Shown: positions 1 through 8,901, counted from the first letter of the stretch. The stretch is DNA of 64,000 nt from Agaribacterium sp. ZY112 (GCF_041346925.1 NZ_CP166840.1:2785001-2849000), one strand, 5' to 3'. Numbers and translations are program-made. The notes: generated by a model not told the origin, from the sequence alone.

Positions 1-737
1 TGGGCATGTTTGGTATTACTTGGGCGTAGATACGTGATGCATGCGTGCATGGTTCGCAGTGTCGATGCTTGCTTGAATGCTTCTGTGAAAAGATCCAATC
101 GTTTCCATTTAAGTAAGGATGCTGACCAAAAAATCTTAGGTGTATTGAATTCTGAATGAGATGGGCTTGGCCAATCGCTGTTATCAATGCCGTTGTCAAA
201 CTGAATTACACGGGGGCCAGCATTTGCCTTTATATCGATGGCTAGCATTGTGATTAGTTTTTTATACTCGCTTTTTAAACAGGCAATAATGTGGGTGTTG
301 TGTAAGAGTATGTGTGAGAGTTTAGATGCGCCGATGGGGCCGTGTACTAGTTGAATAATAGGTATATTCAATAGTTTGGCTGCTAGATACATCGCGGCAT
401 CAATACCAGGCCCAGAAATACCTGTAATACATAAAGGTCGTTTCTTATGCTTAATAATTAGTTTAATTAGGTTTATCAAATAGAGGCAGCTTAGCCACGC
501 TGTTTTTAAATAAAACCCCATTCCGTATTCTTGGTCGATAAAATGCTTAGGTTCATTAAAGCTATTTTTAATATAGCTGTTTTCTTGCCAAGATTCGGGG
601 TCTTGAGTGAATACCTCAATGCTCAAGCCACGTTTATATAGTAACTTTAAGTAGGTTTTGCTGGCAACTTTGGAGCCTCCGAAATAAGGGATGGCATCAA
701 ATACTGAAATATAGTTATGGCTTGTTTCTTTGTTCAT
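1..737 (-). CDS. glycosyltransferase, 3' part beyond window edge
   Basis: The reading frame is open from an ATG at 737 to the left edge, about 245 residues. The N-terminus (FDAIPYFGGSKVAS) has the Gly-rich donor loop seen at the start of GT-B family 4 glycosyltransferases, followed by a Rossmann-like domain with a buried helix near residue 85 and a conserved-looking LVHGPIG. The C-terminal nucleotide-sugar domain lies outside the window. The start is one base after the stop of the 739-3228 gene and its ribosome site (GAGGGA) lies inside that gene's end, so the two are translationally coupled. It probably adds a sugar to the polysaccharide made by this locus. The donor and acceptor cannot be read from the sequence. 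Confidence 0.8.
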   Translation of the reverse strand, partial: MNKETSHNYISVFDAIPYFGGSKVASKTYLKLLYKRGLSIEVFTQDPESWQENSYIKNSFNEPKHFIDQEYGMGFYLKTAWLSCLYLINLIKLIIKHKKRPLCITGISGPGIDAAMYLAAKLLNIPIIQLVHGPIGASKLSHILLHNTHIIACLKSEYKKLITMLAIDIKANAGPRVIQFDNGIDNSDWPSPSHSEFNTPKIFWSASLLKWKRLDLFTEAFKQASTLRTMHACITYLRPSNTKHA

Positions 738-738
738 T

Positions 739-3228
739 TTATCCCTCTAAGAGTCGTGTTAGCTTTAAGTTGATGATGGAGATGAGAGGGCTTAAATAAG
801 TATGTATGCGTTCCACTAGGGATGGCTTTTGGTATTGAGTGTGTAAACTTTTATAGATGACATAAAAGTTTTGGGTGTTGCGTTCTAATGAGAATTGACT
901 AAAACAGCGTGTCTTTGCATAAGTCCCCATTTTTTTTCTAAGAGCGGGGTATCTATGTAGTTTAAGCAAGGAATGGCTTAGCTCTTTATGTGAATTAGGG
1001 GCAACAAGTAAACCGCTTTTGTCGTGTTCAATGACTTCGGCTATGCCACCAACGGCCGGAGCAACTGCTGCAAGACCTGCTGCTCCTGCTTCAGCTAGGA
1101 CTAAGCCAAAAGCCTCGTCACGAGCTCCAGAAGCAAACACATCAATATTTGAACTCAGGATCTGATTGACATCGTTACGCTCGCCTAAGAAGTGTATATA
1201 GGGGGTTAGTTTTAGGGTAGAGCATAGTTTTTTCAGTTTGTTGCTCTCTTCGCCATCGCCAATAATGATTAGTTCAGCGTTTACTTTTTCTTCGGATCTT
1301 AATCTGTAAACGGCTTTTATTAATAGATCAAAACCCTTTCTATGAATAAGAGAGCCAACAGAAGCAATCACAAAGCTATCGTGTTTAATGCCCAGCTTAT
1401 TGCGAATGTTTAATTGACTTGTTTGAGCTTCTGAATACTTAGATAGATCGATTCCGTTGTAAATAACTCGATATTTATTCGTTTTTGTGGACTTTGCTTT
1501 TGAACACCCATTGTCACCTTGATGATTCTTTTTCTCGTACAGTAGTGGCTCTCTTATTTGTGATCCTGATTTTCTATTAAGTGCCTTTGGCCGTTTATAG
1601 GGGGACAGAAAAGGTTCAATGACTGCCTGACTAACCCCCACTATAATATCTGGGTCACGCAATGAAAGGGTGGCTCTATCCCTTGCGATATAGGGTGCAT
1701 GGAGTTGTGTGACTATAGGGGTCGATGTTTTTCGTGCAGCAATAAGCATCCACTGATTTGGTGCACCACCATTGCTATGTACTACGTCAATGCGGTGCTC
1801 TTTAATTAGTATGGCGCCTTGTTTTATTTGTTTAAAGAAACCGCTAAGGTTAAATTTAGGCTTTTCCCAGCCAAGCAGTACGGTAAAGGGCTGCTGAATA
1901 ACACTAATACCTCGCTTGATTAACTCCTTCTTAAGTGTTTTAGAGTTACACCAAACAATCGGGGTGACGTTGTACTTATGAATGCTACTTACTAAATTAA
2001 TTAAGCATACTTCGCTTCCGCGAATCCAATCTTCACCAAAATGAACAAATAAGACGGTTATGCCTTGCTTGCTTTGGTTTGTTGCTGTTGGCATGTTAGC
2101 TATGTCTGGATTAAGGGGCGTGGTCGAGTTTGCAGGATTTAAGAGCTTAATTGCATTTGAACCCTTTGCATTTGAACCCTTAGTTTGTTGAGGCTTAGAT
2201 GCATGCTTATTGAGGCTTACTTGATACTGGGACACATACTGGGGCAGGACTGCCTGCCTTGAATAGTGTTGATAGATACTTTGTATGGCTTGTTTTCTGA
2301 TTTCATCCTTTTGCTGTTGATCAAGTAATAAGGCTTTGTTTAATGTGCTTTTTAATTGGCTAGGGTTTCCTGTTTGTACAATAAAACCGTTGATCTCGTT
2401 TTGTATTACTTTTCCTATTTGTCCTAAGTCGTAACTTATAACAATAATACCCCGAGCCATGGCTTCTAATAAGCACAGTGGCAAACCTTCAAAGCGTGAG
2501 CAAATCACAAGGTATTCTAATCTTTGCCAGTGCTGCTCCATGTTTACATGGCCATGGAGCTGGCAATTGGCACTTAGGTTCTGCTCTAGTGATTCACGCA
2601 GAGGACCATCTCCAAATAGGTCAAACTGATAATCAGGAAACGAAGCGGCTAAGGATACAAATGTTTGAGGCGCTTTCTCTTCACTTAAACGGCCCACAAA
2701 ACCGATCTTGTTTCCACCGCTCGGTTTGACATTATCCACATTAATGAAATTATTGAGCTGATGGCAGGGGCCATAAACACGTCTTGCGATTTCTTCTGAA
2801 ACAGCCGTGCTGTGGGTGTTAAGTCTTGCCGTGACGCGATCGATTAGATCGTAGAGTTTTAGTTTTCCTTTGGGTTTTTCACCTGCGTGATAGGTGGTAA
2901 TACATGGTGTTTGATGCTTTAAACAAGCCATGCGTGAATAGATCCCCGCTTTATAGCCATGTGCGTGGCAAAGCAGTACGGGCAGCGTTTTAATTAATCG
3001 CTTAAGGCTGGAAAAGCGTCCATCTAGTACCTTGTAATCGAGCTGCTCTTTTTCGAGAAAGTCGATTAAAGGATGCGGGCCAACACGCTCACGGTAGTCA
3101 TTTAAAAACACGACCAGTACAGCGATACGATTGGCATTTAGGCCTGATGCTAGCTGAGCGACATGTGCTTCAATTCCGCCGTATCGAGCTGAGTCCAAAA
3201 CAAGGCAAACGGGGTGTGCTGCAGGCAT
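739..3228 (-). CDS. double-domain GT4 glycosyltransferase (fusion of two GT-B units)
   Basis: This 829-residue protein contains two complete GT-B glycosyltransferases in tandem. The first (about 1-340) has GGIEAHV near its start and an E-x7-E motif at 247-255. The second (about 388-829) begins with a GSEVCL loop and has its own E-x7-E in DEAFGLVLAE. A Thr/Asn/Pro-rich linker (about 341-387) with a short KGSNA duplication joins them. Both retain the E-x7-E signature, so both may be active. An upstream in-frame ATG at 3303 exists, but ATG 3228 is preferred: it has AGGAG seven bases upstream, and a sigma54 promoter at 3264-3279 lies inside the longer version. It probably adds two sugars in succession to the syp-like polysaccharide repeat unit. 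Confidence 0.87.
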   Translation of the reverse strand: MPAAHPVCLVLDSARYGGIEAHVAQLASGLNANRIAVLVVFLNDYRERVGPHPLIDFLEKEQLDYKVLDGRFSSLKRLIKTLPVLLCHAHGYKAGIYSRMACLKHQTPCITTYHAGEKPKGKLKLYDLIDRVTARLNTHSTAVSEEIARRVYGPCHQLNNFINVDNVKPSGGNKIGFVGRLSEEKAPQTFVSLAASFPDYQFDLFGDGPLRESLEQNLSANCQLHGHVNMEQHWQRLEYLVICSRFEGLPLCLLEAMARGIIVISYDLGQIGKVIQNEINGFIVQTGNPSQLKSTLNKALLLDQQQKDEIRKQAIQSIYQHYSRQAVLPQYVSQYQVSLNKHASKPQQTKGSNAKGSNAIKLLNPANSTTPLNPDIANMPTATNQSKQGITVLFVHFGEDWIRGSEVCLINLVSSIHKYNVTPIVWCNSKTLKKELIKRGISVIQQPFTVLLGWEKPKFNLSGFFKQIKQGAILIKEHRIDVVHSNGGAPNQWMLIAARKTSTPIVTQLHAPYIARDRATLSLRDPDIIVGVSQAVIEPFLSPYKRPKALNRKSGSQIREPLLYEKKNHQGDNGCSKAKSTKTNKYRVIYNGIDLSKYSEAQTSQLNIRNKLGIKHDSFVIASVGSLIHRKGFDLLIKAVYRLRSEEKVNAELIIIGDGEESNKLKKLCSTLKLTPYIHFLGERNDVNQILSSNIDVFASGARDEAFGLVLAEAGAAGLAAVAPAVGGIAEVIEHDKSGLLVAPNSHKELSHSLLKLHRYPALRKKMGTYAKTRCFSQFSLERNTQNFYVIYKSLHTQYQKPSLVERIHTYLSPLISIINLKLTRLLEG

Positions 3229-3263
3229 GAGCGCTCTCCTAGAGTGTAAGATAACTAGGTAAT

Positions 3264-3279
3264 AGCAAGAGCGGTGCCG
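3264..3279 (-). promoter_or_regulatory. sigma54 (-24/-12) promoter of the glycosyltransferase operon
   Basis: Read on the minus strand, CGGCACCGCTCTTGCT has the invariant GG and GC ten bases apart and matches the GGCAC-N5-TTGC core fully. Transcription would start near 3253, giving a leader of about 25 bases before ATG 3228. Enhancer-like dyads lie about 165-200 bases upstream. The nearby sigma54 activator is the SypG-like protein. Confidence 0.78.
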
Positions 3280-3415
3280 GGTTTGATAGGCCAAGTCAAT
3301 CACGTCTTATGTTTTTTTAAGTGATTGATTTTATTGACTAATTTGGGGATGTTTAGGGCTTGTTAGGGTTTGCCGTATGCTAGTGACGGTGGCTTTAGCA
3401 TTGCTTGAGCGCCTT

Positions 3416-3454
3416 CTTTGCATTTTGCAAATCATGATTCGCATTTTGGCAGAG
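3416..3454 (-). promoter_or_regulatory. paired enhancer-like dyads, candidate SypG-type binding sites
   Basis: Two adjacent copies of one element occur here: CTTTGCATTTTGCAAATC at 3416-3433 and GATTCGCATTTTGGCAGAG at 3436-3454. The core TGCA-TTT-TGCA is a dyad. Nearly the same word stands upstream of the sypA-like gene (20587-20605) and the LruC operon (6659-6721). The site lies between the kinase gene and the glycosyltransferase gene, at a typical enhancer distance from the 3264-3279 promoter. Confidence 0.6.
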
Positions 3455-3471
3455 CTGTACTGTGTTTGATA

Positions 3472-4407
3472 TTAAGGTTGAGGGCCCTCTACCGGCAGGC
3501 TAATGTTGAACTCTGTGCCTTTATTTACCTCACTTTGTATATGAATATCTCCACCTTGTTTTTTGATAATGCTATGCACAATCGATAGGCCCAGACCTGT
3601 GCCATCACCGACTTTTTTGGTAGTGAAAAAGGGATCAAATATTCTACTTTGTATGTCTTTGGGGATACCTGTGCCTGTATCAGTGATTTTGATATTGACG
3701 TACTGATCTATAAACTCAGTTTGGATTGTGATGGTGCCTCGATTTTCAATAGCTTGCGCAGCATTCATTAATAGGTTTAGAATCACTTGCCCCATGTTAC
3801 CAGCTTGCCCTACAACCATGGGCAATTGACCGTATTGAATGTTGATCTCGGCTTTGTATTTTATTTCATTGTTGACCAGTTTTAAGGTGTTATCTATGCA
3901 ATGATTAATGTCGTAAGCTTCACTTTCTTCGGTATCGGGCCGTGCAAAGTCCTTCAGCGATTGCACAATGCTAGCGACTCGTTCCATGCCTTCTAAAGAG
4001 TCATCGAGGATTTCTTTTAAGTCACCCATAATGTAGTCAATGTCGTACTCTTCTTTAAGCTTGACTACTTGTTCGGCCGACGCTTCTTGTTGGCTGCTAA
4101 GCTTTTCTATTTCGACTAAATAGTCTGAGACAGAACATATATAGCGGGTTAAGGAATTGAGGTTGCTCTTGACATAGCCAGCGGGGTTATTAATTTCATG
4201 TGCGACACCCGCACTGAGTTGGCCAATAGATGCTAGTTTTTCTTGATGTAATAATTTGGCATTGGTTTTTTTTAATTTGTCATAAGCTTTGATCAATGTT
4301 TGGTTGGAGTCGTATAGCTCTCTAGATCGGTCTTCTAATAGCTGCTCTGCCTTAATGCGGGCCTCTTTTTGGCGGAGATAGGCTGCTTTGTAGTCTGTAG
4401 ACGACAT
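3472..4407 (-). CDS. hnoK: cytosolic histidine kinase of the H-NOX operon (HnoK-like)
   Basis: This 311-residue kinase has no membrane segment. An N-terminal coiled coil (about 8-55) leads into the H box ([12 protein letters not shown], phospho-His 70), then the N box ([10 protein letters not shown]), G1 (DTGTGIP) and G2 (GTGLGLS). This layout, a short soluble kinase without its own sensor, is typical of kinases controlled in trans by an H-NOX protein, as known for HnoK of Shewanella. It is the last gene of a three-gene operon behind the H-NOX gene, with a 27-base gap and a GGGAG ribosome site. Expected partners are the REC domain of the HD-GYP protein and possibly the N-terminal REC of the SypF-like kinase (inference). 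Confidence 0.87.
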   Translation of the reverse strand: MSSTDYKAAYLRQKEARIKAEQLLEDRSRELYDSNQTLIKAYDKLKKTNAKLLHQEKLASIGQLSAGVAHEINNPAGYVKSNLNSLTRYICSVSDYLVEIEKLSSQQEASAEQVVKLKEEYDIDYIMGDLKEILDDSLEGMERVASIVQSLKDFARPDTEESEAYDINHCIDNTLKLVNNEIKYKAEINIQYGQLPMVVGQAGNMGQVILNLLMNAAQAIENRGTITIQTEFIDQYVNIKITDTGTGIPKDIQSRIFDPFFTTKKVGDGTGLGLSIVHSIIKKQGGDIHIQSEVNKGTEFNISLPVEGPQP

Positions 4408-4434
4408 AAGTGAGGCTCCCTTCTCGAGATAGGG

Positions 4435-4989
4435 CTAGTGGTTATTATCGATTTTTTGAATCAGAAAACAGCAATGCTCATCCCCCTTATGCATACAGCT
4501 GCTGTGCTCCAAGGATATGGGGGTTTGGTAATGTTCGCTGGCGCCTTGAACAAGCCCCTCTGCAAGGTAGCAAAGTTTTCTGGGTGAACGATATTCAATT
4601 TTTAGCTTATTGGTCGAGATACGATTGCAAGTTAGAGAGGGAAGGGAAGGGTTGTCATACAACTTTCTGACCTCTTTATGAATGACTTTTTCTATGCTAT
4701 CTAAAAACTCAAATAACTCGCTGCATTGTTGCGAAAAAATTGGGTACTTTGTGTTTAGCTCACTAAATAGAAAGTGGCCAAATATCCTCGTTACCTCTGT
4801 TGATGGGCGTTGTAATAGCGCTGATATCTCTTCAACAAATAACTGTACATCGGTATCGGGGTAGTCTTCAGTTGATACATAAACACCACCACATTTTGGT
4901 TCTACTTTGTTGAGTAGAGTTTCCCAAGCTTCTAATCCATATTGGCTTTCAACAAGCTCATTAAGTGCAATAAATACAGCGCCTTTCAT
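4435..4989 (-). CDS. hnoX: H-NOX heme nitric-oxide sensor
   Basis: This 184-residue protein starts MKGAVFIALNELVESQYG, the typical H-NOX opening. The proximal heme ligand is probably His104 (KVIHKEV), and the heme-binding YxSxR motif is Tyr133-Ser135-Arg137. Cys140, His162, Cys165 and Cys173 reproduce the spacing of the zinc/redox site known from Vibrio and Shewanella H-NOX proteins. NO-bound H-NOX normally inhibits the adjacent histidine kinase. Its ATG overlaps the stop of the HD-GYP gene by one base, so the two are coupled. In V. fischeri an H-NOX protein and its kinase feed into syp biofilm control, which makes this neighbourhood meaningful. Identification rests on motifs and context. Confidence 0.92.
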   Translation of the reverse strand: MKGAVFIALNELVESQYGLEAWETLLNKVEPKCGGVYVSTEDYPDTDVQLFVEEISALLQRPSTEVTRIFGHFLFSELNTKYPIFSQQCSELFEFLDSIEKVIHKEVRKLYDNPSLPSLTCNRISTNKLKIEYRSPRKLCYLAEGLVQGASEHYQTPISLEHSSCMHKGDEHCCFLIQKIDNNH

Positions 4990-6326
4990 TATTCGACCCC
5001 AAGGTTTAATGTTTCAGGTATACGGATGGTGATTTCAAATACCTCGCGATAGCTTTGTTCATATTCAATAAGTTTATTAATCTGTGCCTCATTAATCACC
5101 GTGTCTTTTGCTAAAAGTAGGCTGTTATTTTTTGAGTGGATATTTTCACTAAGTATCATGCCTGGTTTTAAGTCATTGGTTGAAAGTACGCAAGTTTGTA
5201 GGGATGTATCACAAAAATCTTCGAGCACTTGCCAAAAAATATCCACTAAGTTCACGTCATGTCGGCGCCCAGCCCATTCTTTTATATAAGTCTTGGCTGC
5301 TTCTACTCCTTGTATGTTCTTGTCTATTTGGCCTGAATAGGCATCATAAAAATCACTCACTAGGCCGACTATTTGTGCTGCTACCGGTATCTCTTTGTCG
5401 CACAATCCATCAGGGTAGCCATTGCCATTAATGTATTCACGGTGGTGGCGAACAATCTTCGCAATGCTTTTTAACTGACTTGCATGGCTAATGCTTCGCT
5501 CCCCCCACAAGGGATATTGTTTATACGTATTCAGCTCCTCTTTAGACAGCGCGTAGATTGGTTTTTTTCTGATTTCATCGGGCAGGGCTAAAAGGCCAAC
5601 TCGATGCATTAAGGCTGCTAAGTGAACGGATTCAACATCCGTATCGCTAAACTGAAGTTGCTTTGCCATCTTTACCGCGTAATGGGTAACAAATTCGCTT
5701 TGTCCATGGGCTCGGCCTTCTTTCCATTCAAGTATCCTGTTTATTACTGATACTGACTCAAATAAGGCTTCGCGTGACTTGTCGTGAGAGATTTGCAGAA
5801 GATTAAGCGCTTGGCTGACCTCCATTGATCGCTCTTTGACTTGTTTGTCTAGCAGCAAAGCAAGCTTGCTTAATTTTATGTTTTTGGTTTTGGTCTGTGC
5901 TTCTGCTTCATCGCGTTCCTTTTCTACGCGTCTGAATTGCAAGGCTTCATCAATGACGCTAACAAGATGCGTTTCATCCCAAGGCTTGGTGAGATAGTTA
6001 TAGACATGGCTGTCATTGATTGCCGAGCCCAAGGTATCCATGTCACTAAACCCTGTGAGTAAGATACGCACGGTTCTTGGGTGTTGCTTTTCAAAGGTTT
6101 GCAAGAGCTCAGCACCACTCATCTCAGGCATTCTCATATCTGAAACGATAAGGTCAAAATCAGTGTCTTCTGCCGATGCTATGGCCTCTGCACCGGAGCC
6201 TTTTACCGTAACATCCCAGTTCTGAGAGCGAGCAAAACGCTCAAGCGATTTTAAAATGGCTCGCTCGTCATCAACAAATAAGATCTTGGGTCGATGAGAT
6301 TGTTCACTCTGTTGCATAGTCGTCAT
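4989..6326 (-). CDS. response regulator with degenerate HD-GYP domain (HnoD-like)
   Basis: An N-terminal REC domain (residues 18-140 counted from the alternative ATG at 6341; phospho-Asp 68 in SDMRMP, Lys119) and a coiled-coil linker precede an HD-GYP fold (about 200-375). The metal ligands are largely lost: the first His is Gln214, the HD pair is His246-Arg247, the HP His is Tyr276, and HHE reads HHR (299-301). The GxGYP loop (306-310) and Asp330 remain. Hydrolysis of cyclic di-GMP is therefore unlikely, and a regulatory role is inferred. This matches HnoD of Shewanella, a degenerate HD-GYP protein that controls a partner phosphodiesterase. The start at 6326 is chosen for its AAGGTG ribosome site. 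First gene of the NO operon. Confidence 0.85.
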   Translation of the reverse strand: MTTMQQSEQSHRPKILFVDDERAILKSLERFARSQNWDVTVKGSGAEAIASAEDTDFDLIVSDMRMPEMSGAELLQTFEKQHPRTVRILLTGFSDMDTLGSAINDSHVYNYLTKPWDETHLVSVIDEALQFRRVEKERDEAEAQTKTKNIKLSKLALLLDKQVKERSMEVSQALNLLQISHDKSREALFESVSVINRILEWKEGRAHGQSEFVTHYAVKMAKQLQFSDTDVESVHLAALMHRVGLLALPDEIRKKPIYALSKEELNTYKQYPLWGERSISHASQLKSIAKIVRHHREYINGNGYPDGLCDKEIPVAAQIVGLVSDFYDAYSGQIDKNIQGVEAAKTYIKEWAGRRHDVNLVDIFWQVLEDFCDTSLQTCVLSTNDLKPGMILSENIHSKNNSLLLAKDTVINEAQINKLIEYEQSYREVFEITIRIPETLNLGVE

Positions 6327-6420
6327 TCCACACCTTGGCATCTCTGTGACTGTCGTTCAGTTCATGCTTGCTTTTTATGAGCAAATATAACCGAATAAAT
6401 AGGGCCGATACCTTTATAAA

Positions 6421-6450
6421 AGTATAGGTAATAAAATAGTACGTGTTGAA
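6421..6450 (-). promoter_or_regulatory. candidate sigma70 promoter of the NO-sensing operon
   Basis: On the minus strand, TTCAAC (-35, 6445-6450) and TATACT (-10, 6421-6426) are separated by 18 bases, upstream of the ATG at 6326. The -10 is a five-of-six match. No sigma54 promoter was seen here, so the NO operon seems to be expressed independently of the SypG-like activator. Confidence 0.45.
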
Positions 6451-6658
6451 CTATCAGTCATGGGGTTTATAACTATTTCCATGGTTTCTAAGTGTTTCAT
6501 TACATTTCATTACATTTCATTTTGGCTCTTTTTCAATAAGCCTATCCTTAGGTATAGCTAATGCATAACTTAAGCCAGTTTCATACCTTGGCCTATAGAT
6601 CAGGGTTTTTAGGGGTATGCTGGTTTTTCTACGTTATGAGTGATGGTGTTTTCTATGA

Positions 6659-6721
6659 TTATTCGCATTATGAAAATGTAACCGTTTAATTTTCATAATG
6701 GTTATTCCCAAAATGCAAATC
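6659..6721 (+). promoter_or_regulatory. enhancer-like sites and 12-bp inverted repeat upstream of the LruC operon
   Basis: ATTCGCATTATGAAAATG at 6661-6678 matches the 3436 and 20587 elements at most positions. A half site GATTTGCATTTTGG lies on the other strand at 6708-6721. Overlapping them is a perfect inverted repeat, CATTATGAAAAT (6666-6677) and ATTTTCATAATG (6689-6700), with an 11-base centre. The rest of the 6327-6821 gap holds the NO-operon promoter, short ATTACATTTC repeats near 6500 and the sigma54 promoter at 6772. Confidence 0.55.
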
Positions 6722-6771
6722 ACTAAGTTGTTATTTTACTTTTATGTAATTAATTCAATAGCTTATAGGTT

Positions 6772-6787
6772 TGGCTTGTCTCGTGCA
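6772..6787 (+). promoter_or_regulatory. sigma54 promoter of the LruC-lipoprotein-galE operon
   Basis: TGGCTTGTCTCGTGCA has GG at 6773-6774 and GC at 6785-6786 with exact -24/-12 spacing. The start of transcription would be near 6798, leaving a leader of about 24 bases that includes the GGAGAG ribosome site. The enhancer-like sites lie about 75-140 bases upstream. Confidence 0.68.
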
Positions 6788-6821
6788 TTGCTCTTCATAG
6801 AATTCAACTTGGAGAGACACC

Positions 6822-8897
6822 ATGCGTTTGTTGGCTTTTATTACGGTTTCATTTTGGGGCTTTGCTCTGTTTACCGATGTTGGTGCGGAGTCTTTTGATG
6901 AATGCCCAAGTAGTGCTTATTTAATTCAAGGCTCTAATGCTCAGATGTATGGTGTTAATCTGGCAACGGGTTTCTATCAAGGCTTATCTGATGATTTAGG
7001 AACGACATCTAAGATCAATGCCATTGGTTTTAATATTCATGATCAATACATTTATGGCTATGGTAGTGGTTGGCGTTCACTCATTCGAATTGATCGACAT
7101 TTCCAAGCCAGTCCGATTACTACGACTAATACACCCGACACTAATTTTTATGTTGGTGATGTCTCCTTAACTCATAACCGGTACTACGCTTATCGCCCAG
7201 GTGCGAGTTATGGCTTGTATTATGTTGATTTAGACCCCAATGCGGATGCTTATTTGCGTTATCAGAGGGTGGTTGACGGTCATACTCTCAATCTGGCTAT
7301 TTACGATTTTGCCTTTCATCCGAGTCAAAATGCCCTCTATTCGGTTGATCGTAATGGTTTTCTGACATCGATTGACCCTGACACAGGCGACTTCACGCGC
7401 ATTAACAATGTCGGTGAGTCGGGCACCTTTGGCGCGGTTTATTTTGATTCCTCCGAATACTTCTACATCAGCAGGAACTCGGATGGCTATATTTTTCGCA
7501 TTGACCTTAAAGCGGAATCACCCTCAGCTGAATTTTTTGCATTTGGACCTCATTCAAACAATAACGATGGTGCCAGATGCGCGATATCAGACATCATCTC
7601 AGAGGAGGACAGCGTAGATTTTGGTAATGCTCCTGCCAGTTATGGTTCTGATATTGAATCTAACGGTGCGCGCCATGAAATCAGTGACCACTTATATCTC
7701 GGCTCCAGTATTGGTGGTGAAGATGATGGTATTGAGTTTGTCACTAATATCGAACCGGGTTTGAATGCTGTTGTTGTAGCGGATGTAGAAGGTGCTGGGG
7801 TCATTAATGCATGGGCCGATTGGAACCAAAATGGCACCTTTGAAGAGTCAGAATTATTTGTCGATGACAAGCCCGCAAGCAGTGGCAGTAACTTTATTCT
7901 TATCGAGGTTCCAAGCAATGCTATAGCCGGTGAAACATGGGTTCGATTTCGTTATTCCAGCTTGGCAAATATTGGAGCTAACGGCGGTGTATCAGATGGG
8001 GAAGTAGAAGACTCCCTCATTGATGTTGTCGAGTCTGGCAGCTCTGTTATGCATTACCCCTCGAAGAAAGGTTTTGTCACCGTAGCCTTTGAAGATAACT
8101 GGCCTGAGCTAGGTGATTACGATATGAATGATGTCGTCATGGCTCTTCAAACAAGCCAGTACAGTAATAGCGAGCAAGATGTAATACGTTATGAAATTCA
8201 TGGTCAGTTATTAGCGCTAGGAGGAGGCTACCATAACGGTTTTGCTATTCAGTTAGACGGTATCAGTAGTGCATCCATTGATCAGTCTGGGTCTGAATTA
8301 TTTATTAATGGCATTAAGACGGAGTTTGTTTCTCTTGAGGATAACGCCCCGTTTGAAGATGCGGTCTTTATTATTTCTAATGACCTAAAAAGCGCTGTTT
8401 CAGTAGAGAGTGGTTGTACTTTCTACCGTACTGAGATGGGCTGCGAGCAGCTAGAAACGAATACTGAATTCAGCTTTGATTTACTTGTTACTTTGCAAGT
8501 ACCTATCGATATATCTCTTGCCCCGAAAGGTGTTTTAAATCCCTTTATTTTTGCAAGCCCCGGTCTTTATCACGGTGATACTTTTGAAACCGCACCTGGG
8601 CGTTCTTTAGAGATTCACCTTAAGAATAAAGGTGTTTCTGCTCGCTTTAATACCGATTTTTGGGGCTTATCTGAAGATCGATCTAACCAAAGTGGTCTGA
8701 GTTTTTTGACCGAAAACGGCTTGCCTTGGGCTTTAGAAATACCAGGGCTTTGGTCACATCCGGTTGAGCGACGAGACTTATTGCAGGCTTACCCCAAGTT
8801 TCAGCAGTTTGTTGAATCCAATGCTGCTGCTTCAAAGGATTGGTATCTAAATACAAGCAGCAATAGCGAACACATTATTGATAATAACTTGGAGTAG
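6822..8897 (+). CDS. secreted LruC/GEVED-domain protein, candidate matrix protein
   Basis: This 691-residue protein has a signal peptide (cleavage probably after DVGA, residue 22 or so). An N-terminal repeat region rich in YGYG and DNTG-like turns resembles DUF6923 beta-propellers (about 25-255). A GEVED domain follows (about 270-405, ending DGEVEDS). The C-terminal LruC domain (about 415-660) carries the hallmark WPELGDYDMNDVV. Such proteins are surface or secreted, and their biochemistry is unknown. The GGAGAG site six bases upstream supports this start. It is the first gene of a sigma54-driven operon, so the inference is a matrix or adhesion protein co-expressed with the polysaccharide, comparable in role to the SypG-controlled Bmp proteins of V. 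fischeri, though not a recognised homologue. Confidence 0.85.
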   Translation: MRLLAFITVSFWGFALFTDVGAESFDECPSSAYLIQGSNAQMYGVNLATGFYQGLSDDLGTTSKINAIGFNIHDQYIYGYGSGWRSLIRIDRHFQASPITTTNTPDTNFYVGDVSLTHNRYYAYRPGASYGLYYVDLDPNADAYLRYQRVVDGHTLNLAIYDFAFHPSQNALYSVDRNGFLTSIDPDTGDFTRINNVGESGTFGAVYFDSSEYFYISRNSDGYIFRIDLKAESPSAEFFAFGPHSNNNDGARCAISDIISEEDSVDFGNAPASYGSDIESNGARHEISDHLYLGSSIGGEDDGIEFVTNIEPGLNAVVVADVEGAGVINAWADWNQNGTFEESELFVDDKPASSGSNFILIEVPSNAIAGETWVRFRYSSLANIGANGGVSDGEVEDSLIDVVESGSSVMHYPSKKGFVTVAFEDNWPELGDYDMNDVVMALQTSQYSNSEQDVIRYEIHGQLLALGGGYHNGFAIQLDGISSASIDQSGSELFINGIKTEFVSLEDNAPFEDAVFIISNDLKSAVSVESGCTFYRTEMGCEQLETNTEFSFDLLVTLQVPIDISLAPKGVLNPFIFASPGLYHGDTFETAPGRSLEIHLKNKGVSARFNTDFWGLSEDRSNQSGLSFLTENGLPWALEIPGLWSHPVERRDLLQAYPKFQQFVESNAAASKDWYLNTSSNSEHIIDNNLE

Positions 8898-8901
8898 AGT
8901 G

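Noticed and set aside
3229..3303. Longer N-terminus of the double glycosyltransferase
   Set aside because: The sigma54 promoter lies in it, the extension has no similarity to the GT-B start, and ATG 3228 has a good ribosome site.
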